A stretch of DNA of 5,667 nucleotides from an uncultured Coriobacteriaceae bacterium (GTDB lineage Bacteria > Actinomycetota > Coriobacteriia > Coriobacteriales > Eggerthellaceae). The first letter of the stretch is position 1, and each line of letters begins with the position of its first letter. Shown here piece after piece: positions 1-5,656 of this stretch. The stretch is taken from assembly GCA_900550385.1 (NCBI GenBank), contig URRZ01000110.1, forward strand, positions 1-5,667. Direction: 5' to 3'. Position numbers and translations under genes: made by a program. Under the pieces are notes generated by a model. The model ran no database searches. It was not told the DNA's origin and saw only the letters and a list, made by a program, of their open reading frames with translations.

Positions 1-1069
1 GGCGCTGGTTATGCCCCCCCGACCCCAGCACCAGCCCCTTCCGCGGCGCGGCCGGGCCCATGCGGGCGGGATCGTTTTTGGGGGGGGGGGGCGGGGGCTG
101 ACCCGTCAGATCCACGTCCACGCCCAGAGAGCGCATGTAATCCTCAAAATCGTGGAGCTTGTCATAGACAAATTCATACCGGTGGCGCTTGCTCTGATCC
201 ACGTTGTCCAGCTTGGACAAAATGACCTGGAAGGACTCCTCCAGGGGAAAGAGAGTGGTAATTTCCTTTCCCTGGGCGTCCCGGCTCTGCTTGGAACGGA
301 AGTCCGCGTAGATCAGCAGCAGGGACTCTGCCGACAGGGACTCCAGCTCCAGATCCCAGGTGGAGTGGTTGGAGGCGATGTGGCTGATTCCCTCCATGTT
401 CCGCTCCAGCAGCCACTGGTCGGTGTAATAATAGTGGAGGTAGGGGACCCGCTCTCCGGGGCGGCAGCCGAACTTGCCCAGGTCGTGGGCGGCGGCGGCC
501 CCGGAAATCAGGGCCAGGTCCACCCCCACGCCTGCCTCCTGCAGGCCGCGGGCCGCGGTCATGGCGATGTAGTGCACGCCTGCAATGTGGCTCAGGGTGC
601 AGAAGGGGGTAACCTCCATGCCCAGGCGCATCAGCTCATAAATAAATTCCTCCCGCCAGGCCCGCAGAAAGCGGCGGTATTCCTGGCCCTTTTCACAGGG
701 GGCGTATTCCGCCTCCCTGAGGAACTGGAAGTCCAGCAGGGGGTCGAAGGGGAGAACGGCGCGCTCGCGGCGCAGCAGTACCTGCAGGACGGTCAGACCG
801 AACACGGCCCCATCGGCATAGGGGGCGGCGTCCGGGGCGAAACCGCCATGAGGATACATCAGACTGCACACATACCGGTAACAGAAGTGTCCCCAACCGT
901 CCTCAGGGGCGGAGGGACTGAGCTGGGACAGAATGGGGGCGCAGACCTCCAGCACCCGGGTGCAGCTCAGCCGCGCCCGGATGGGGAAGAGAGACTGCAG
1001 CCCCTCCTCCCAGGCGGGGGTTCTCAAAAGGGCGAGAAGGGATCTGCGGCTGGAGACGGCGGTGAGGCT
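1..1069 (-). CDS. HD-domain phosphohydrolase-like protein, internal fragment
   Basis: The minus frame is open from the seam near 1070 to the left window edge, about 356 codons with no stop. It shows the spaced metal-ligand pattern of the HD superfamily: a His-rich helix (LSHIAGVHY, near 573-597), the HD pair in AAAAHDLGKF (His-Asp at 482-487), later His residues in YLHYYYTDQW and HIASNHSTWD, and a final Asp in LLIYADFRSK near 302. Known members are divalent-metal phosphohydrolases acting on nucleotides or other phosphoesters; the substrate cannot be read here. No signal peptide or membrane segment is visible in the part present. Near 80-97 it enters a six-proline stretch encoded by a 12-base homopolymer, where the base count and therefore the frame are doubtful. 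In clostridia, HD proteins of this type can be part of much longer multidomain proteins, but no second domain is visible. The true start is missing, replaced by the acyltransferase segment. Codon use differs from everything to the right. Confident of the HD domain, unsure of family and function. Confidence 0.6.
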
Positions 1070-1085
1070 GCGCTCGGCCAGGGCG
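1050..1085. other. Probable chimeric seam between two genomes
   Basis: Reading the minus strand from the ATG at 1321, the protein follows the phosphate acyltransferase family to residue 84 (ends DALAER, 1070). It then continues without family resemblance as SLTAVSSRRSLLALLRTP and leads into an HD-domain protein. Codon choice changes at the same place, from almost only G/C-ending codons to a more mixed set. The frame stays open across the join, which has about a one-in-three chance for two random same-strand genes. I read this as an assembly or ligation chimera; a real gene fusion or recombination is the less likely alternative. The exact base cannot be fixed by eye, because GCCGAGCGC could belong to either side. 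Confidence 0.7.
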
Positions 1086-1321
1086 TCGGCCGCCGCCTCG
1101 TCGGCGCTGTCGACGACCTCCATGCCGTCGAGCGAGACGCCGGCGCGCGCCGCCGTCTCCTCGATCACGTCGCGCGGGCTCACGAGCACGGGCACGCCCA
1201 CGCCCTCGTCGAGCACGCGACGGGCGGCGAGCAGGGTCTTGTCGGCCTCGCACTCGGGCAGGGCGACGCGGCGGGAGGGCGCGGCCTTGGCGTCCTCGAC
1301 GAGCTTCTCGATAAGCGTCAT
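1070..1321 (-). CDS. Phosphate acyltransferase (Pta/Ptb family), N-terminal fragment
   Basis: Family members exchange an acyl group between CoA (or another thiol carrier) and phosphate, giving acyl phosphate that a kinase can turn into ATP; they are cytoplasmic. The visible 84 residues start MTLIEKLVEDAKAAPSRRVA. They contain the family's N-terminal signature RVALPECEADKTLLAARRVL (residues 18-37), followed by the GVGVPVLVSP strand that corresponds to the usual 'G-I-A-x-P-I-L-I-G' element. The start is supported by AAAGGA six bases upstream of the ATG. The normal protein is roughly 300-350 residues, so about three quarters, including most of the active site, is missing because of the seam. It sits 66 bp downstream of the acyl carrier protein gene with a terminator-like hairpin between them. 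Pta and Ptb cannot be told apart from this segment, and a Pta-like domain of a larger enzyme is possible. The family assignment is fairly secure; the acyl substrate is unknown. Confidence 0.75.
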
Positions 1322-1322
1322 G

Positions 1323-1335
1323 TCAGGTCCTTTCT
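1323..1335 (-). promoter_or_regulatory. Ribosome binding site of the phosphate acyltransferase gene
   Basis: The minus strand reads AGAAAGGACCTGAC before the ATG at 1321. The AAAGGA core at six bases fixes this start codon. It overlaps the right arm of a 12-bp palindrome (TTTCTATAGAAA, 1331-1342), so part of the ribosome binding site could be paired in the RNA. Confidence 0.75.
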
Positions 1336-1338
1336 ATA

Positions 1339-1382
1339 GAAAAGGGCCCGACGGCGGCCGAGGGGGACGCGTCGTCGGGCCC
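1339..1382 (-). terminator. Intrinsic terminator-like hairpin between ACP and acyltransferase genes
   Basis: GGGCCCGACG at 1344-1353 and CGTCGGGCCC at 1373-1382 are perfect 10-bp arms with a 19-base loop. On the minus strand the second arm is followed directly by TTTT and then CTATAGAAA. A GC-rich stem followed by a short T run is the form of a factor-independent terminator for minus-strand transcription coming out of the acyl carrier protein gene, whose stop is six bases before the stem. The T run is short (four), so termination may be partial, and the acyltransferase gene could be expressed by read-through. Confidence 0.6.
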
Positions 1383-1387
1383 GTGCG

Positions 1388-1639
1388 CTACATGGAGAGG
1401 GCGTCGTCCACGAACTTGGCGGCGTCGGCGAAGGTCTTGCACTTGTTGAGCTGCATGTAGGGGACCTCGACCTCGTACTCGTCCTCGAGCGCGGAGGCAA
1501 ACTGCACGATGTTGACGGACTTGCAGTGCAGGTCGTCGACGAAGCTGGTCTCGGCGGACAGCGTCGCGGCGTCCACGCCAAAGATCTCGGCGGCCTTGCT
1601 CTTGAGGATGTCCACGACCTCTTCCTGGAACTCGTTCAT
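1388..1639 (-). CDS. Acyl carrier protein with variant CKSV attachment site
   Basis: A small acidic protein of 83 residues, the usual size of a free-standing acyl carrier protein. It would carry acyl groups as a thioester on a phosphopantetheine arm after modification by a holo-ACP synthase. Helix I is EFQEEVVDILKSKAAEIFGV, the loop leads to SFVDDLHCKSVNIVQF, and helix II continues ASALEDEYEVEVPY; this is the classical order and spacing. The attachment Ser is residue 41. The standard 'D-S-L' is here K-S-V, preceded by Cys, so the acidic residue that normally precedes the Ser is replaced by Lys. The ATG at 1639 is preceded by AGAGGA at six bases. The gene lies 44 bp after the hydrolase stop and 66 bp before a phosphate acyltransferase start. 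No ketosynthase, reductase or other fatty-acid synthesis gene is next to it, which suggests a specialised carrier rather than the housekeeping ACP. The ACP call is strong; the partner enzymes are inferred. Confidence 0.9.
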   Translation of the reverse strand: MNEFQEEVVDILKSKAAEIFGVDAATLSAETSFVDDLHCKSVNIVQFASALEDEYEVEVPYMQLNKCKTFADAAKFVDDALSM

Positions 1640-1641
1640 TG

Positions 1642-1656
1642 TCTTTCCTCTCTTTC
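1642..1656 (-). promoter_or_regulatory. Ribosome binding site of the ACP gene
   Basis: The minus strand reads GAAAGAGAGGAAAGACA before the ATG at 1639, a purine-rich site with AGAGGA at six-base spacing. It lies just outside the 22-bp palindrome, so it would stay accessible if that palindrome folds. Confidence 0.75.
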
Positions 1657-1659
1657 CCG

Positions 1660-1681
1660 GCGAGAAGAGCGCTCTTCTCGC
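1660..1681. repeat. Perfect 22-bp palindrome in the hydrolase-ACP gap
   Basis: Eleven bases, GCGAGAAGAGC, are followed immediately by their exact reverse complement, with no spacer and no mismatch. The palindrome begins two bases after the hydrolase stop codon and fills half of the 44-bp gap before the ACP start. In RNA it could fold with a small GCGC loop. Neither strand has a T run after it, so it is not a standard terminator. It might be an mRNA 3'-end or processing hairpin that lets hydrolase and ACP be expressed at different levels, a protein-binding dyad, or a join artefact. The palindrome is certain; its function is not. Confidence 0.9.
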
Positions 1682-1683
1682 GA

Positions 1684-3504
1684 CTAACCGCGGTAGATGT
1701 AGTCGCCGACCTGGTACTTGGGCGGCACCACGGGGATCTGCAGGTAGGAGTCGTGCTCGCCGCCGGTGTGGATGACGTGCATGCCGTCGCCGTTGTCGGT
1801 GGCATGGTTCATGTCGGTGTCATGGAACCACTCGGTCTTGATGAAGCGGCCCTGCACCACGACCTGCAGCTTCTCGCCCTTGTGCCAGAAGCGGGCATGC
1901 GGGTAGAACTCCACGTCCACCGGCACGATCTCGCCAGGCTGCATGCGCTCTTCCTTGGTGTGAGCGTGCACCGGCTGGAAGTCGCTGGCGTACTTCGGAT
2001 CGAGCTCGCGGTGGCTGCAGCGCAGGAAGCCCCAAGCGCCGCGGAACGGAGCGCCCATCACGCGGATCGGCACGTAGTTGTCGTCCTTGTCCAGCTTGAT
2101 GACCCACGGGAACAGGTCCATGTTGTCGTAGCCGCGGCACTCGACGTTGAGGTGCAGCTTCATGAAGCCCGTGATCTCGGTGTCCTCTTCGAACTGGTAG
2201 GTGAACGTGGTGGTCTCGGTCTTGGGATCGTAGACGACCTCGGCCTCCTGCTCGGGGTTCTCGAAGCTGGCGGAGCCGTCGGCGGCGTTCAGGTACAGCT
2301 TCTTGTACACCGTGCGCTTCAGCGGGAAGGTCTCCTCGGGGCGGGCGCTGGCGTAGTCGTAGTCGTAGCCGTCCATGACGTCCAGACGCACGCGCGGGGT
2401 CATCTCCCAGCCGTTGTGGATGTCCTTGCAGTAGCGGTCGAAGAAGCGCTTGACGTCCTCCAGGTTCTCCGGCTTGTAGCTATCCGGCCACTCGAAGTCG
2501 CGGTGCGCACGCATCCACTTCTTCGGGGAGCGGGAACGGCGGAAGCCCTCGAAGGCGCCACGCAGATGATGATGGACCCAGCCGGCGGTCACGTACAGGG
2601 GGATGCGGATCTTGTTCCAATCCACGATCTTGTCCTTGTAGTAGTTGTTCATCAGCGGGTACTTCTTCATCATCTGAGGCGTGTCCTCGATGTAGTTGTT
2701 AACCGCGAGGGCGTCGATGATGTGGGTCTCGTAGTCGGGGTTGGGGATGCCGCCGCAGAAGTAGGACTCGCGGTACAGGTCGCCCTGGCCTTCCCAAGCC
2801 GCCAGGCACGCCAGATGCGGCGGACGCTGCGCGGCGATGCGCCAGTGGCTCATGCACACGCCGGAGTTGCCCAGCATCGTGGCCTTGCCGTTGCACCAAT
2901 CCTGAGCGGTGACCCACTCGATGAAGTCGGCGCCGTCCTGGGCGTCCTGATGGCCCCACAGGTACACGTCGCCGTGGGAGTTGCCCACGCCGCGCGGGTC
3001 GACGTTGGCGATGGCGTAGCCGTTGCGGCACCAGTAGCCCGGGTCGGGGGACTCGAACTTGGCGTACTGCGACACGGTCTTGGGCGGCACGCCCATCAGC
3101 TGCCAGGAGTCCATGCCCTCGGACGGGTTCTTGCCGAAGGGGCCGAACGCGCAGATGACCGGGACCTTCTCCGTGGTGACGGGACGGTAGATGTCGGCGT
3201 AGATGACGGTGCCGTCGCGCAGCGTGCAGGCCTGGTCGCGCTCGCAGATGACGTTGGGGATCTCGGTCATGTACGTGCGGGGCTGGTACGGCGCGCAGTA
3301 GCCCATCGTGGCCACCATTTCGGCGTCGCTGGCCTGGCCGGACTCGGCGGCCTTACGCTTGATCTCCTCGAGCTCCTCGCGGGTCTTGCCCGGATTGCCC
3401 TTGGCGAAGAGGACTTCGAACTCCTCACCGTCGAAGGTCATCTTCTTGGCGATCTCGCCCGGCTTCACATCCTCGGCTGAGATGATCTCAACTTCTTCAG
3501 CCAT
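1684..3504 (-). CDS. CocE/NonD family alpha/beta hydrolase (S15-like acyl hydrolase)
   Basis: This 606-residue protein without a signal peptide is probably cytoplasmic. The family contains serine esterases and amidases (cocaine esterase, X-Pro dipeptidyl peptidase, alpha-amino-acid ester hydrolase). Residues 1-75 are a charged, helical extension (TREELEEIKRKAAESGQ). The hydrolase core starts at TLRDGTVIYADIYRP (94-108), close to the usual 'm-x-D-G-v-x-L-x-x-d-v-y-x-P' opening. It continues through NVDPRGVGNSHG (167-178) to the nucleophile elbow GNSGVCMSHW, with Ser214 as probable nucleophile. The segment TAGWVHHHLRGAFEGFRR (306-323) and RAHRDFEWPDSY (332-343) belong to the part that normally carries the acid and the base. 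Residues from about 395 on form the C-terminal beta-sandwich (X-Pro dipeptidyl peptidase C-terminal type). Phe123 stands where an oxyanion Tyr is expected, and the canonical Gly-Trp-Tyr-Asp is GWVH. The ATG at 3504 is chosen over a GTG nine bases upstream because AAAGG lies eight bases before the ATG and would abut the GTG. It is the first gene of the minus-strand unit. Family confident, substrate unknown. Confidence 0.85.
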   Translation of the reverse strand: MAEEVEIISAEDVKPGEIAKKMTFDGEEFEVLFAKGNPGKTREELEEIKRKAAESGQASDAEMVATMGYCAPYQPRTYMTEIPNVICERDQACTLRDGTVIYADIYRPVTTEKVPVICAFGPFGKNPSEGMDSWQLMGVPPKTVSQYAKFESPDPGYWCRNGYAIANVDPRGVGNSHGDVYLWGHQDAQDGADFIEWVTAQDWCNGKATMLGNSGVCMSHWRIAAQRPPHLACLAAWEGQGDLYRESYFCGGIPNPDYETHIIDALAVNNYIEDTPQMMKKYPLMNNYYKDKIVDWNKIRIPLYVTAGWVHHHLRGAFEGFRRSRSPKKWMRAHRDFEWPDSYKPENLEDVKRFFDRYCKDIHNGWEMTPRVRLDVMDGYDYDYASARPEETFPLKRTVYKKLYLNAADGSASFENPEQEAEVVYDPKTETTTFTYQFEEDTEITGFMKLHLNVECRGYDNMDLFPWVIKLDKDDNYVPIRVMGAPFRGAWGFLRCSHRELDPKYASDFQPVHAHTKEERMQPGEIVPVDVEFYPHARFWHKGEKLQVVVQGRFIKTEWFHDTDMNHATDNGDGMHVIHTGGEHDSYLQIPVVPPKYQVGDYIYRG

Positions 3505-3547
3505 GATCTCCACCTTTCTTACTCGATGACGTTCACTTTGTATGCTT

Positions 3548-3557
3548 CTTGCGCAAG
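3548..3557. repeat. 10-bp palindrome CTTGCGCAAG
   Basis: A perfect dyad with no spacer, centred 48 bp upstream of the hydrolase ATG. It overlaps the -35-like hexamer TTGCGC on both strands. By position it could be an operator for either gene, but a 10-bp palindrome can also arise by chance. Confidence 0.4.
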
Positions 3558-3577
3558 CTCTGTGGAGAATCTAGGAT
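3549..3577 (+). promoter_or_regulatory. Weak candidate promoter for the PucR-type regulator
   Basis: TTGCGC at 3549-3554 and TAGGAT at 3572-3577 are separated by 17 bases, the preferred spacing for the main sigma factor. Each box matches only part of its consensus (TTGACA and TATAAT). If real, transcription would begin near 3585 and leave a leader of roughly 190 bases before the regulator start. No stronger pair was seen closer to the gene. Confidence 0.25.
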
Positions 3578-3644
3578 ACGGGGAGCCAAGAATCATTGGT
3601 TTCCAGCACAATCATGGCGATGTTTTCACGGCATACGATGCGTT

Positions 3645-3660
3645 TGCGGAGATTTCCGCA
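3645..3660. repeat. Inverted repeat TGCGGA-N4-TCCGCA
   Basis: Perfect 6-bp arms with a 4-base spacer (GATT) near the middle of the divergent region, about 140 bp from each start codon. The size and symmetry suit a dimeric regulator. Binding by the neighbouring PucR-type protein is only a guess. Confidence 0.45.
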
Positions 3661-3698
3661 CCGTCTTGCCGATTGCGCGGAGGGAGCCCGGCTCGCGT

Positions 3699-3718
3699 CG
3701 TTCCGCTTGGCCGGAACG
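3699..3718. repeat. Inverted repeat CGTTCCG-N6-CGGAACG
   Basis: Perfect 7-bp arms around a 6-base spacer (CTTGGC), 61 bp upstream of the regulator ATG. It shares the TTCCGC core with the dyad at 3645-3660 (TTTCCGCA there, GTTCCGCT here), so the two may be related sites. It has no T run on either side, so an operator fits better than a terminator. Confidence 0.5.
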
Positions 3719-3767
3719 CCCAACCGGGGAAGGGCGACCGCCCCACCTGCGCTTTGATTAGAGGTTG

Positions 3768-3774
3768 AAGGAGG
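3768..3774 (+). promoter_or_regulatory. Ribosome binding site that sets the regulator start
   Basis: AAGGAGG is a near-perfect Shine-Dalgarno match, five bases before the ATG at 3780. It rules out an in-frame TTG at 3765, which lies upstream of this site. Confidence 0.85.
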
Positions 3775-3779
3775 CCGTC

Positions 3780-5615
3780 ATGGAGTTCGAGGAACTGCTG
3801 GCGCTTTTGGATTTCAACACAATGAAAACCGTCAAACTGCGCAAGAAATCGCAGCGGATCACCGGTCTGCTGTACCTGAGCGACCCGGTGGCGAGCTCCG
3901 CCATCATCGCACCGGAAGTCATCTGCTTCGGGTTCGCGTCGCAGTTCAACGCCGTCGAGAATCGCTATCTTGAGCAGGGCACGTTCATGCTGCACCTCGA
4001 CGAGCCGCTGAAGCCGCTGCCCGCCGACGTGACCGTGGTGGCCTTCGCCAGCCGCGACGAGCAGCGCCAGTGCTACAACCAGCTTGCGTCCGAGATCCGC
4101 ACCTACCGCCGCATCAAGGACCGCATCTTCGACCTCACGCAGCTGGTGAGCCGGGGCGTTGGCCTGAAAGCGCTTCTCAACCGCATCTCCGACATCTTCG
4201 GCGTGCCCTGCAACGTGCTGGACAACTCGCTGTCCATCGTCTCGCATGCCGACAACTTCCCCTATTGGGTGACCGACGGCCGCACCGGGCAGAACGACCT
4301 GCTACCCGAGCGCGCCTGGGCCACCATGAAAGCCGAGGGGCTGATATCGCATCAGTCGCCCGACACGGCGAAGGTGTTCAGCTGGCACTCCGAAGACGGC
4401 GTGCTGTGCTACAACCACTACGCCGCCATCAGCATCGGCGACACGGTCATCGGGTCGGTGAGCCTGTTCACGCAGCACCAGCCCATGCGCAAGAGCCGCG
4501 TTGACCTGCTGCCCGGGTTGGCGCACATCCTGAGCATCGAGATGCAGAAGAGCAACGTGTACCTGATGAACAAGTCGGTGTACTACTCGCACCTGTTCAC
4601 CGACCTCATGAACGGTAGCATCGATGCGGACCCCGAAACCGTCAAATACCGCTTCTCGGTGTTCGGCTACTCGCTGCGCACCTACAAGCGCATCGTGTTC
4701 GCCGATCTGTCGCACGAGTACATGGAGCCCTCGCGGGTGCAGGCGCTGGCCGAGCGGCTGCACAAGGTGCTGGACAACAACATCTACGTGGTCACGGCGC
4801 AGGGCATCATCCTGCTGACCAGCCGCTCCACCTTCATCGACGATGGCGTGTACTGTGCCGAATCGCTTCCCGACGACATCGTGACGCGCGGGCTCTCCGC
4901 CGCGCCCGAGCCCGAGGAGGCGGCGAAGGTGGAGCCGGAGCTGGAGGACGCCGATCCCCGCTTCCTCGCCGAGGACCGGCTGGACCTGTGCGAACTGGCG
5001 GCGGTCGTGCGCGACATCGACGTGAAGATCGGCATCTCCAGCATCTTCACCAACATCTTGCATGCGCCCAGCTACTTCATCCAGGCGCAGCGCGCCATCT
5101 CCACCGGCGTCAACTACATACCCGATGCGCCCCTGCATTTCTTCGCGAACTTCCGCATGGCCGACATGCTGTCGCATGTGGAGAACCAGAACGCCCTCTA
5201 CACGTTCAGGTACCCGCCACTCATGCACGTCATCAGGGAGGACCTGAAGCACGGCACGAACCTGGCCTACACGCTGTTCGTGTACCTGCAGGACCCCGCG
5301 CACCCCGCCGCCGCCTGCGAGAAGCTGTTCATCCACAAGAACACGCTGTACTACCGCTTGGACCGCATCCGCCAGCTGATGGGAGTCGACATCAAGAACG
5401 GCTGGGTGATCGCGCAGGTGGAGATGACGTTTTTGATCCTGAAGCACCAGGGCAAGTTCGACGACCTGGTGCTGCCGAAAGACGGCGAGCGCGAAGCTGG
5501 CGCCGAGGACGGCGCGGAGAAGAAGCGGCGCGGCCGCAAGACGAAGGCCCAGGTCCAAGAGCAGGAAGCCCCCCAGCCCCGCCCCCACGTCCACAAGATC
5601 GCCGCCTTCGAATGA
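3780..5615 (+). CDS. PucR/CdaR-family transcriptional regulator
   Basis: This soluble 611-residue protein is a DNA-binding regulator, probably an activator that senses a catabolic substrate. The C-terminal PucR-type helix-turn-helix spans about 495-553. It includes YLQDPAHPAAACEKLFIHKN and TLYYRLDRIRQLMGVDI; 'iHkNTLxYRLdRI' is the family's most recognisable motif. Residues about 127-255 look like a GAF-type sensor domain (VGLKALLNRISDIFGVPCNV through AISIGDTVIGSVSLF). About 295-445 is the degenerate GGDEF-like domain typical of CdaR proteins, ending in DVKIGISSIF and SYFIQAQRAI. An acidic low-complexity stretch (373-400, APEPEEAAKVEPELED) interrupts it. After the HTH comes a tail that is acidic, then basic (EKKRRGRKTKAQ, 580-591), then Pro/His-rich. 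Relatives control purine, allantoin, diacid or amino-acid catabolism, usually at adjacent promoters. It is divergent from the hydrolase unit, its likely target. Family confident; effector unknown. Confidence 0.9.
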   Translation: MEFEELLALLDFNTMKTVKLRKKSQRITGLLYLSDPVASSAIIAPEVICFGFASQFNAVENRYLEQGTFMLHLDEPLKPLPADVTVVAFASRDEQRQCYNQLASEIRTYRRIKDRIFDLTQLVSRGVGLKALLNRISDIFGVPCNVLDNSLSIVSHADNFPYWVTDGRTGQNDLLPERAWATMKAEGLISHQSPDTAKVFSWHSEDGVLCYNHYAAISIGDTVIGSVSLFTQHQPMRKSRVDLLPGLAHILSIEMQKSNVYLMNKSVYYSHLFTDLMNGSIDADPETVKYRFSVFGYSLRTYKRIVFADLSHEYMEPSRVQALAERLHKVLDNNIYVVTAQGIILLTSRSTFIDDGVYCAESLPDDIVTRGLSAAPEPEEAAKVEPELEDADPRFLAEDRLDLCELAAVVRDIDVKIGISSIFTNILHAPSYFIQAQRAISTGVNYIPDAPLHFFANFRMADMLSHVENQNALYTFRYPPLMHVIREDLKHGTNLAYTLFVYLQDPAHPAAACEKLFIHKNTLYYRLDRIRQLMGVDIKNGWVIAQVEMTFLILKHQGKFDDLVLPKDGEREAGAEDGAEKKRRGRKTKAQVQEQEAPQPRPHVHKIAAFE

Positions 5616-5616
5616 C

Positions 5617-5643
5617 GTGAAAAAGGGACGGTCGCGTTTTCAC
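5617..5643 (+). terminator. Weak inverted repeat after the regulator gene
   Basis: GTGAAAA (5617-5623) and TTTTCAC (5637-5643) are perfect 7-bp arms around a 13-base loop, starting just after the stop codon. The stem is A/T-rich at its inner end and only ATTAG follows, so it lacks the strong GC stem and T run of a good intrinsic terminator. It may mark the transcript end, at low confidence. Confidence 0.25.
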
Positions 5644-5656
5644 ATTAGCTGGAGCC

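Larger units (their letters stand above)
3505..3779. promoter_or_regulatory. Divergent control region between hydrolase and regulator genes
   Basis: These 275 bp separate the start codons of the two divergent genes and hold no convincing gene. They are visibly less GC-rich near 3520-3655 than the coding DNA around them, as promoter DNA often is. They contain three dyads (listed separately) and one weak plus-strand promoter candidate. I found no good -35/-10 pair for the hydrolase direction; actinobacterial and activator-dependent promoters often lack one. The arrangement fits local control of the hydrolase unit by the divergent PucR-type protein. Confidence 0.7.

Noticed and set aside
11..1339. 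A 442-codon open frame on the plus strand across the left part.
   Set aside because: Its translation has no recognisable motif and it crosses the seam; the opposite strand carries HD and acyltransferase signatures.
1664..1677. Back-to-back restriction-type sequence GAAGAGC/GCTCTTC, which might suggest a cloning scar.
   Set aside because: No vector or adapter sequence is visible on either side, and the flanking stop codon and ribosome site look natural; kept only as a palindrome, with a join artefact noted as possible.
1639..3480. A 613-codon open frame on the plus strand, antisense to the hydrolase gene.
   Set aside because: It mirrors the codon pattern of the real minus-strand gene in high-GC DNA, its translation is low-complexity (Val, Leu, His, Ala, Gly) without any domain, and the minus frame has clear family motifs and a good ribosome site.
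3505..3513. A GTG start for the hydrolase, nine bases upstream of the chosen ATG.
   Set aside because: The AAAGG ribosome site would touch the GTG directly but is eight bases from the ATG at 3504.
3732..3743. Small dyad GGGCG-AC-CGCCC before the regulator gene.
   Set aside because: Five-base GC arms are common by chance in such GC-rich DNA and the two-base centre makes a poor hairpin.
3526..3768. An 80-codon plus-strand open frame in the divergent region.
   Set aside because: No ribosome binding site or recognisable sequence; it covers the control dyads and the codon use is unlike the neighbours.
4302..5594. A 430-codon minus-strand open frame within the regulator gene.
   Set aside because: It is an antisense shadow rich in Val, Leu, His, Gly and Arg, opposite a clear PucR protein, with no supporting ribosome site.
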